A DNA stretch of 64,000 bases from positions 124,001 to 188,000 of the forward strand of contig JBAMDO010000039.1 in assembly GCA_037074765.1 (NCBI GenBank), given 5' to 3'. The notes under the pieces are model-generated. The model made no database searches, had not been told where the DNA came from, and saw only the letters and a list, made by a program, of their open reading frames with translations. Shown here one piece after another: positions 50,401 to 62,400 of this stretch. Within the stretch, counting starts at the first letter, position 1; every line of letters starts with the position of its first letter. The stretch is from Mansonella perstans. Lineage: Eukaryota > Nematoda > Chromadorea > Rhabditida > Onchocercidae. Position numbers and translations under genes: made by a program.

Positions 50401-53400
50401 GTGAGAAAATTTAGGTCAATTTTTTAAATTTATTTTGTTGCTAATTTACATATTGTTTTCCTTCTTCCCAGATTTTTGCTTTTATTTTAATTATTTTAAT
50501 AGCAGATATAAGATTTTGAACCCTTGCATGATAAATCGATTTTTAAATGATCAAATAATCTATATAAATTATAAAACCGAATATCGAGCACCGTTCAATT
50601 AAATATAAAATAAATAAATGGAAGAATACAAGAAAGCGATAAAAGATAAAATTGGAATTGGAAAACTGAGATGTTAAAGGCCTCTTAATTTTTGTCCCTC
50701 TCATCATAACTTCTCAAGGAATGACTTTCCAAAAGAAAACGTTTTAACATCTGCCTATGTTTAATATATATTTTTACGAAGAAAAAACGAAGAAACACTT
50801 TTAGCATACTGTAATGCTCGAAACTTAGAAGATAAATTAATGTTAATGAGATTGCTGTAATCTAAAAGTATCATTTACCAGAAGATATTTCAGATTACAT
50901 AATGAAAATCTTATCCATTTTCGGGCTTTTTCAGTGAATAAGAAAAATCTTACAAAAAACTTTTTTTCTTCTGCCTGCGTTATAAAGACTCAAAATCGTT
51001 ATAAACAATCGAGCAAAATACATAAGTCATTCTTTTTTATTTTTTGTATAAAGTCTGCTAAACATTTGTTAGAAAAAAACTTATAAATTATTTTAATTTT
51101 CTTAAACTTTGCAAACAATAAAACAATATCACTTGAGAGTTCATGAAAAACCAAGAGAAGAAAAGATATCAAACTAAAAGAATGGAAAATATTAACTTGA
51201 CGATGATAAAGAAAAATTAGCATTTAATATTGACTTAATAATTAGCATCTGGCTTATTAATTAGCACTTTCCTAAGAGTGGAAAAGAAAAAAACGAAGAG
51301 ATGAAAAATGTAAAATATCAAATGTTGTGAAGGAAATGATTTATATGTGATACATGGATGATTCAATTAACTCTAAAACAGCATTTAAAGTTAACACTCC
51401 AATGCTTTTATCAATTTTCAAACTTATGTACAATGTGTGAAGAAAAAATTAGAATATAAATTAAATCATGAAATAGGAACGAGAGAACTGCCATGAAATT
51501 ATCAATAAAACTCAAACATTAGTATAGAAATAATAAAAATGGGCGGAAATCAAGTATTATAAATACGAATGAAAAATTTTAAATATATCGAATTATAATA
51601 TTTAACAAACATAAATTTGATAAGAAAAAATATATAAATAGTTTAAAAAAATGAAAACAAAATCAAGACTTAACTGAGAATAAAACGGATAAAAGAATCT
51701 ATTTCAAATTTATTTTTTTATATTCATTACACTTGCTTTTTTAGTTTTTGATAAACTTACATTTTTTTTTAAAATTATTATGATATCTGACTATCAACTG
51801 TAATTCTTCATTAAACATAAGTAAATGTAGATAAAGATACTACGATTTAAATATTTGATTGATGACAAGATGGTGATTAAAAGTAGGTAAAAAAGTCACT
51901 GTATTAAATAATTTATGAAATGAAATATCTAATAATTAAAAATAAATTTAAATAAAAGAATCAATTGGTTTTTCAGATCATTACACAAGTAGATTTAATT
52001 TTTTTTTTGTCTGGGGAAACTTACCAAAATTACTTTGAAATTTTTAATAGGAAAAATTTTTTGACTTCCAAAAGAGTCGAAGTCCATTTATTTGTCCATT
52101 TGCTTAATATAAATAAATTCATGCGGAATGTTTTCATTCAGATATAACATATTCAGATATAACTTCATTGAGACATTACTAATATATTTGTCTAATTATA
52201 TCGATTGTAACATTGAAATTCATGTTAGTGTTCCTATAATGCAATATAATGTTTAGTTATAACAGTTCGATAGAAATTAAAAAAACTTTTATACTCAATT
52301 AATATGCAGGCAGAATATGCCTCATCATTTATCAGGAAAAAGCCAAGCCAAGCACTTATGAATATCGATGAAAGTAATTACAATAATTAAATGCTCAATG
52401 TATGGATTATTGGCGGCTTTATTGCATGTTAGTTGAATTCTAATTTTTTTTTTGGCTAAATTTTTAAAAAATATCAAAACAGCAAAGCTTTCATGATTCA
52501 TCTAATATTTTAATTGCTATAAGAATTTCTATTCATCTGCTCATAATTTCGGTATCTATGACTGGAATAACAAGAATAAGTATCGATAGAATAATACAAT
52601 ACATACATGTACATACATGATGTGTATTAAAGTAACCTAAATATAGCAGTATACAATCGTACCGCATAAATACTATAAAGCGCAGAGTGATAATTATATA
52701 TTTACATGTATTTTTGTTCATTACTAAGTAATGCTATATTTTCCTTAATTTTAGACATTATTCCTAAAGGTATATTTTATTGTTTTCATTGCTTGGTATT
52801 CATATGAAATCATTTAATATCACAAAATATAAAATAATCACTACATCTATGATATATTTTATCAACACTGCTTCATTATGAAAGCAATTAATTTAATAAC
52901 TTTTGCATTCATCCATGAAAATTTAATGATAGAAGCATTTCCTGCAAATCGTATTATAAATTTCAATCACTGATTTAATTTAATATTTAGCAACCGTGTT
53001 AGCAACCGGCAATTGCTTAATTTTCTCATTTATTTGTTTTGAACATTTGTGAATCATATGCGGTAGTTTACGCTTCCAGTAAGTTCTCCCATACCAGACA
53101 GGTCTTAACCAAAAGATCGAGTAAAGTATGCACACAAGCGGGATGGCTCATTAGCTTTCGTGCAACCATCCTAGAAGAAAAACTCTTTCTTCAAACCTGG
53201 ACAGATGGAGCTCGCTAGATTAACAAATGCGTGTTGAAACAACAAAACTCTGTTTGATACCGTAGACAGTGGATGCCCAGAACGCCGTTCCACTCTAATT
53301 GCATACGAAAATATTGCAATTCAATAATAGTCGCTCTTAACGAAATTCGTCTTCAGGAAAAGGCAACTTTAAGGAATTTGGTGTCAGTTACACACTGCAT

Positions 53401-56400
53401 TGATTAGGTATCCCAAAACTGAACGATATCTTTCAGGAGTTAGCTTCATAACCAAAAACTTCGTCGCATCTAAACTTGACAATTTGCTAACAAGACATTC
53501 CGATCACATTATTTCCTCACGATTTCCTCTTAGGAATAACAGCATATCGTTTTTTTTACAGTACAGAATCTCCCATTTCACAAGCAGATAAAGACAAGTT
53601 TTATACTGACCTTCATCACCTTACTTAAAAAATTCAAGTATAAAATCATAATCCTTGGTGATTTCAACGCTTGAGTAGATCATAATTTTACAGTTGAAAA
53701 GATGTATTAAGCAAACATGGCATTGGAATTACAATGATAATAGCCTTCTACTAGAATTCTCCTAGAATTTTGGCCAGAACAACAGCTCACAATAACGATA
53801 ACTATCTTCCAGCAGTAAAACAGCTGAGGAGACACAACATAGGTGCATCCTCGTTCCAAGCACTGGTATTTCATCGAATACATCCTAGTGCGTCAAAAAT
53901 ACAATTCATGATATTCGTCATACAAGCATCATATAAGCGTAATATCTAATGTTAAGTATTAAACTGAGCACCACCTAATATGTTGCAACTTAATTTTCAT
54001 GTCAAACTCAAACCTAAATGACCAAAATTTTTAACAAACTTCGAAATTAACAAACTTCACACCATTGCAGTGAAAAACAGTTTTAAGCAAAGCTTCAAAA
54101 CAGGCTTGAAAATCCTACCGATGAACTCTCCTTCGAAACTCGGACAACATATTATAAATATTATCCGCAGTTATGCGAAGAATCCCTTGAGTTTTTCACA
54201 AGGACAGACTAATTTGATGACATCAAGATATCCAGGATCTGCTAGCACAGATTTTGATAGCTACAAAAGGATTTTATGAAGTTCTGAAAATAATGTCTGG
54301 ATCCGTATACCAAACTCAAAGTCCACTATTCAATGGAGATGGTCATTTCCTTCAGCAATTTAAAAAATCGCTCAATAAACGATAAAAACCTACGTTGAAA
54401 GTTTTGTAGCCTAATGCTGCACGAGATTCTTAAAGCTATAAAACAGATAAAAAGTGGCAAGGCAAATGAAGTTGACGGCATTCCACCTAAAGTCTATAAA
54501 GTATATAGGCCATATACTCCATGCCAAGTTCGTGAAATTTCACGAACTTATTGTACATTGTTAGAGGAAATACGAATCACCGTTAGATTCCGAGATGCAA
54601 TTACCATCTTGACTTATAAGAAAAAAGGAAGTCTGACTGCTTAAACTATTGAGATGTAACTTGCTCTCCATTGCCGAAAAAATCCTTGCAAAAATGCTAA
54701 AGATCTTTTATCTTCAGGTAACTTTCAAGTCAGTGTGGCTTCAGAGCTAATAGGAATCTATATCCGACATGGTATTTGTTCTCAGACAGTTACAAGAGAA
54801 GTGTAGAGAACAAAACAGAGGATTTTCTGTAACCTTCATCGACCACCCAATGCTTTTGATACTGTGAGCAGAAATAGCTTATAGCAGATTTTGCAATGAT
54901 TGGGATATTTTTCTCCAAATGATCATCCTGTCACATGAAAATCAACGAGGTCAAGTCAGATATGCCAATGTATTTTCTAAGCCTTTCTCAACAATCAATG
55001 GTGTGAAACACTGAGAGTTTTTTTTGGGAACTTAAGGTTTAGGAACTTATTCAACTTAAAACGACTGAGAGCGCGATCAAGATCCTAAATCATTTTGTTC
55101 GCGAATTGCTATATGCTGATGACGCCGCCCCTGTTTCTCAACCGAAGTGACTCCACAGCGCTTAACATTTTACTTTGTGGAAGCTGTTGAACTCTTTGGT
55201 CTAGAAGTCAGCAGAAGAAGACAGAACCAGCACTACAAGTTGAAAACGATCCTCCACACATCACAATAGGGGATTCAAACTTAAAGCTGTCCACCAGTTC
55301 AATTATCTTGACAACATCTCCTCTAACGCCACGATCGACAAAGATAGATATCAGAATAGCTAAAGGATTCAGGGCATTCAGTAAATTCCATAAAAGGGTT
55401 TGGTACAACAAATATCTGAAGAAAGTATCAAAATTGCTGTTTATAGAACTATGGTATTACCTATTCTTCTGTACGGATCGGATTCTGAGTCATCTACCGC
55501 CATCACTTCGTCTCTTCGAAAGATTCCATCAGCGTTGTCTTCGCTCAATCCCAACATTCACTGATCATGTAACAAATGAGACAGTCCTTTAACAAGCAAT
55601 TATCACTAATATTGAAGTCCTGCTGCTGAGAATGCAATTAAGGTGAATAGAGCACGTATCTAGGATGGAAAATCGCCAGCTCCCTAAAACTGTCCTATAC
55701 ACCGGTTTCCGCATGCGAGGTGCTCCTAAAAAGCGATATAAAGACTCTCTAAAACAGTAATCTTAACCTTAGTCAAATTGACTACCATTAAAGGTCTATT
55801 GTAGTATCCAATCGGGAGTCATCGAAACACACAATTGATAATGTTGCTGCTTCCTTTGATGCGTAGAATCAATGACGAGAAGAGATCGCAATTAAATATA
55901 TCACTTAAGCAGACTTTCCACTGCATCATATGTAACCATGCTTACCTGTCCTATATTGCTTTTCTTAGTCACAAGCGAGTCTGTGTCAAATTGAATGTCT
56001 TCGTTTGTGAAGCCAAGCACGACGAAGAGTCATTTAAAAAGTGTTCGCTACTTAGTTTCCAAGACCTATTATAATTCTCATTTCAATATTTTTTTTTTAT
56101 GTAATTTTTTTGAAATTAAAAAATTTAGTTATTCTATGTATGATATGGTAAGTGAACAAAAGAGAGAAATTTCATTGATAAAAAAACTGTATCCAAAAAA
56201 AGAAAAAATATTTTTAGCTCTAAAAAAAAAAAAATAATAAATAGTAAAATTAATTTAAAATTAAATTTTGATTAGTTACAAATTTTGGTGACATTAAAAA
56301 CTCATCTCCTTTGATTTATACCAACCGTTCCTTCAGAATTAAATATACTGAATTAAAAATAACAATAGCAAAAACTTAATTCTGAGGAAATAAAAGCATC

Positions 56401-59400
56401 ATACGAATAAAAAAAGCAATGGAAATTGTTTGTTCTTGCAAATTTATCCTAAAATGACGATAAAAGTGCTTAACAGAAAATGCAAAATTTGGTTTGTTAA
56501 GTACAAATCTTTTTGAATTATAAAAAATAATGCACTATGATCAAAAGGATGCCAAACTTGATTGCATGCAGTTAAGCACTAATAAATGCTAATGAAAATC
56601 ATTTTCATTTTCCTTCCCGTTTTAACTGATATGCTTCTTCCTGCTAAAAAAATGTGCAATTGAAACCGCAAATGTTGAAAACAGGTGTGTACGCATTGTC
56701 CAACAGCAAATATTTTACAGCAATCTACCCTGGAAGAAACAAAAAAAAATTGAAAATTGCTTACTTGCAGGATCAGGATCAATGGATAAAACCGGTGAAT
56801 ACGGACCAATACCTTTGATTGTTGCTGCTGCAACCTTAAAAGTAAAAGTTTTTGGAATGGATGCATCATAAGTTGTTGATCGACCATTTGTAATCTGAAA
56901 TGAACGAAAAAATACAATGAATAAAAGAAATCGATGGATAAAAAGCACAAATTATTGGCAGTTTCAAAAAATTAAATCATACAAAGGATGAAATTAAAAT
57001 TTCTTTTTGCTGCGAGATACTTTTGTTTGTCAGTTAGTGGAAAAAAAAAATGAAAATTGCAGAACCATTACATTGTTTGCGTGATTAATGATTAAATGTG
57101 TAATTCTAGAATGCTTAACAGTTCACTATTCTGATAATTTAAGCTTCAAAAAAAGTAAAAAACCCATTTCTCTTCCCTCTGCAGTGTTGCAGAATAAATA
57201 ATGAAGCTTAAAATGAAGTTTTACTTTTTACTGTTTTACTTTTTTACTTAAAATGAGTTTTACTTTCATTTTTTTTTTCCGTAACTTTATTCAGATTTAC
57301 TAAGTACAGTAATCAGAAGGCTTTAAAAGTGTAAGATTTTATATAAAGTCTTGAGGAAATAATTCAAGAAAAAGAAGCATTTCGGGAAAAAACCAACATT
57401 GCGAATAATTTTTTCTCCGGTCGGCTGTAATGGAGTTAAAATAGCCTGATAGTATGTTATATTACCGTTTCGTTGATCGATTACTGGTGGATCCCATGAT
57501 ACTGTCATCTAAACAAATAATTTTTTGAAATTAAAATAAAAACAAAAAATTTGAAATTAAAAAAATTAAAAATTTAAGGAATATTAAAAGGAAAAAAAAA
57601 TTTATGATCACTATGTGTTTAGTCGCCGATGAAAAAAAAATCAAAGTTTTGCGAATGAATAAATTTAACAAATCAATTTGCAAAAGTCATATCAAATTTT
57701 CAAAAAGAAAAAATCATTCCAGTCTCGCAATAAGAAATTTAAGTATTTGTTAAATCTCTTTTTACTTTTATAAAATAGTAATTTGAAGGAATTACAACAA
57801 ACTTAGTTTAAAATGTTACTAAAAATTCTTGATGAACGATTAGAAAGAAAACAACAAAAAACAGATTTACAGAAAAAACTTAAACAAAAGAAAAGGTTAA
57901 AAAAAGTGAAATGATTGACCGAAAAAGTTGCACTTTTAGTTGATGAGAAACTGCGAGAATTGCGATAAGATGGCTGTTTTCTTTTCTGTGTGATAAGTTT
58001 TATTAAAAGTTTTGAATCATGATCTGTTTCCGGCATGGTATTATCTGTGACTTCCTTGTTATCATTGCTAAACTACCGGATAAGATATGCCGGATCACTT
58101 AACATTGTTATCACTGGATGTGTATTGGATTTCCTTGCTTAATATTATCATGCATATATCACTTCCAAATAACTGCTTAATTGCATCCTCAGTAATTAAA
58201 ATAAATAATCAAGAAGAAAAGTTTTACAAGCAAGAAAATTTGGTCTTTCTGTTTTATTTAAATGAAGAAAAAAGAAAGAAGTATTCCTATTACTGATAGC
58301 TTTTCGGAGAAAGAAAAAATTGTTAAGTGAAACTAAAATCTTTTGAAATAAGTAAGCACTACATTTTTATCTTTTTTCTTTTTTGAATAAGTGTGAAAAC
58401 TTTGTTATAAACCAAAATCAATAAGTAAAATAGCAATTTTCGAAAAAATTATGAAACTCTAGACAATACAAATATTTGAATTAAACTATCAAATTAATAT
58501 TTGAAATAATTAATTTCGGATTTTCTTCTTACAGTTTTTTCTTACAACCGAAAACAAAAACATTCCTAACAAAAATGAATGATAAAAAAGATTATTTATA
58601 TCTCTAATATCAAATCTAAATCCTTTCGACATTACTTTGAAGCAGTAACATAATGCATGATTTGAGCATCTGATCAAATATTTGATAAAGAAGAGCTTGA
58701 AAATTTCAACAAATGTCATATAAATTAACGAATTTTCCTCTAATATGTAGCACAGAAATATAATATATATGATGAGATGAAGCAGACGACTTATTGACAA
58801 ATTTTTAATTATAAAAAAGATTTGCTGAAACAGATTTTTTATAAAACAAAAATAAAAGCCTTTTTTACGGGAAAATTTTATTTTGTTGTAAAATTAAACA
58901 AAACGATCTTTCATGCAATACAACAGTAATGTCAAAATTGGAAAATAAAAAATGATAACGTAATTTTTTAAAAAACAATATCCGGAAAAGTATTTATTTT
59001 TTTTAAGTTTTACTTAAAAAGTTATTTTTAGAGGATGACTGCCGAGGTTTTTATTTCATCTAGGTATTTCATTTGAGCCAAACAACGCTAAATCGCTTTG
59101 GATTATATCATTTTTTTTTGATTAATCAAATCTAACGGATTGGTTCAATTCGACATATGTATGTCGTAGTAATGTGTCTGGGATTATTTGTTTAAAAATT
59201 TGATTCGAAATATCTGGATGTGTAATTTGAAAAAATGAAAGAAAAAATTATTTTTCGGAATTGCCTGAGTATTTTGGATTTGACATATTTATGTCATGAT
59301 GATATATCTAGGGAAAATTGTCTAATGAACTTACTCAAAAGAAACTGACTCAGGATAGAAACTGCTCTAATATTCCTATCAATGTTAATAATATATCTCA

Positions 59401-62400
59401 TTCAGAAGCATAGAGATAGCCTTTCCTGGATTATCCATATATTCGACCACCCTTGAAGATATTATAGCTGCAATCTCAAAAAAAAAAAGCAATCTCATGA
59501 GAATTTAATATGATTGCTATAGCTTACAAATGAAATAAGTATAACTGAACAAAAAAAAATTTAATGCCAAAATTTCTACTTAAAATTGAAAAGTTAATAC
59601 GAGATATTGTACAATTAAAAATTCACGAAATGGTATATATCGAATTTGTTAAAATCACAAAAATGCTTAAGAGAAGTCGAAATGACTAGATGAAATGGAA
59701 TAATTTAACAGTTGGTATCATTAGCATTTCGTTTACGAATTATAAAGCAAGCAGATCCTATTACAAGATAAAAGCGCAGATCGTTAGTACCTCCCAATGA
59801 TACCAAATGTTTAATAAAAACTTTTAATGCCTGTAGAAATGCCAAATATTTTTGGCCCTTTTAAATATTTAATTAAATAACATTAATTTTGGGCACAATT
59901 ATACATCTTTTCTCTCAAACAATCTTAAAAAAGAGATTGTATGAATACGATATAAATTGTAAACAAGCACTTGTTTCTGTAGTACATTCAAAATTTTACT
60001 TTCAAATTAGCAATTTTAGTTCAAAATTTAAATTAAAATACATCCTTGATTAGTTAGTTATTCACTTCAAATAATGAGGTTGTATTAACAGAAGAATCGG
60101 AAGAAACTGTAAAAAATTTAATTTGTAGAATAATCGTTTCTTTTTCCTTATCTATGCGATATACTGCGAGATGGTTTTTTTTTCAAATCAAGCGATGCTA
60201 TTGAGAATTTGATTTTTACTCTTTCTCATCACGCATTAATTACTATAAATGATTAAGCTTGATTACGCTAAGATTACGTATTAAATACTATAAGACTACG
60301 CATTAATTACCATAAATAATTAAGCCCTTAAGCTAAGATTACAGTAAAATTGTGGTATCAAATATGGGTGGAAATATTTTATCATACATTTCAACACTGC
60401 ACCATAATCTAAATCATTTATTTCATTACATTAAAATCTGTCATTAAATGAATTGGTGAAAGCATCAGTAGTAGTATGGTAACGTGATTTCCATTAAGAT
60501 TATTCTTGTATGAAACCAATGATAGAGAAAAAAAAAACGAATGTTTAAATTACGATGAAAACAAAAAGTTAAATTTTAAAAAATGAAAGGGAAAAAATAA
60601 CGGAATTTTAAATAATTTATTTCAATATTTTTCTGAATAAAATGTAGCATGGGTGTTGCGATCAACAGTGTCGCAAAAGCTACATTTAATCTCAAGTTTA
60701 TTTTTTCAGGATTTTACCAGAAATCCTAACTTGATATTGAGATTTAGTTCCCTTATAACTAATAGTGAAAGTTCGACTGGAAGAACACCACATGAGCTAA
60801 GGCTTCAATTTTGTGTAGAAATGACAAAAAAACTGACCTACTTTCCTAGGCATTAACTAACATATTTTTATGATTTTACCTGATCAGCGTTGATTTCGTA
60901 GCGTACGTTAAGTGGTTCAGCTTCAGGTATTCCAACTGGTGTTGTCAGCCATTCTGTTGCATTTGCACCAACGCCATCATCATTTTCCGCTGCGATGTTA
61001 ATTTCGTACAAACGTCCCATAACTACAAAATAACTATCATCAAAAAATGAAAAGATGAAAAAAAATTGAAACTCTAAGCAAACCAATGAAGTCCACAAAA
61101 ATTTCAATTTTCTCCCGGTTTTCCCGATTTCTTTCTATCATGAAATAAAGTTTCAAAATTTCCCGAATATCCTATGGTTAGTTGGTCCCAACCAAGTCGT
61201 CGTAATTTCGGATCTAATTCTATCTTTTATCACCCTGATTTCATGATAAAAAAAATTGTAGCTTTCTCAACAGTAATAATTTGAAAAATTACTAATATTA
61301 CTGATAGCTTAATCAACATCGATGAATTTGAATTTAATTTAAACAAATCGATAAATTAAAAACAAATATAATTAAATAAATAAAATTTCAATACGATGAG
61401 CCTTTACTTAGCAGTTACTTCTTGTTTTTCAGAAAACATCAACAGAAAAATGGTAAATTGCAAAATGGTAAACTTAATCGAAGATATTTCGCGAAAAAGG
61501 TTTAATTCTGTAAAATTTCAAGTTTTTTTACTCAAAAAAATTCGATTTTTTGACACATAAAATACTTATAAAAAAAAGCAAAGATAAAAGTATTTTTACA
61601 TACATAAACCATCAAGTATAGCAAAATTTTGCGCGCCAGGTACTTCGATTTTGCGTGCATCAATATGCTCGAAAGGTTTGTACCAAATTATATATTTGTT
61701 GATTGGTAAATTATAGGTGAACTGAAATTTATGAGAATAACAAAGGAATCAATGAATCAATTAGAACAACATCCAAGGCGCAAAAGGTTTTGAAACTAGT
61801 TGAAAATTATATAATCGTATCTTATTATGCTATAAAAAAAAAGAACAGCTGGGAGCTAATTTACTTGACTCTTAATAAATTCATTTTCGTTACAAAATTT
61901 CATATGAAAAATATAAAATTACTTCATTAATTTTACTAATTAAAGTTTATTTGTGCGATTTTTGTCACTAGTTTTCGAACCGATCATTTTTATTCAATAT
62001 AACAAGCCTACTTGATAATTTTCATAATTACAACTATAATTTGAAGTATTTATCTGCTGAATTCAAACCTTTGGTGGTTTCCAGTCAACACGCACCCTTA
62101 AGGGAGCTTCATCATTGAGCAAATTAACGGAATGAGTTTGCGGTTCTGATGGAGCTAAAAAATAAAAATGCGTACAAAAGTCACATTAATACATATTTGT
62201 AAGGAAAGGAAGAAATTTTTTCGGAATTCTATAATTTCTGAATGGAAAAAATCATTCAAATACGATGCTTTAATAGATGAAATAAGCTCTCAAACAAAAC
62301 TTACGCAATCCACCGGTAAGAATTTTCTTGCTTGCACTAAATTCACCATCACCATGCCTGTTAAAAGCATTTACCCGGAACGCATATTCTGTATTCGGTT

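Noticed and set aside
54414..54644. Treating the reverse-transcriptase-like frame as a host gene
   Set aside because: Flanking pieces in other frames complete a LINE polyprotein in order, so it is part of one decayed retrotransposon.
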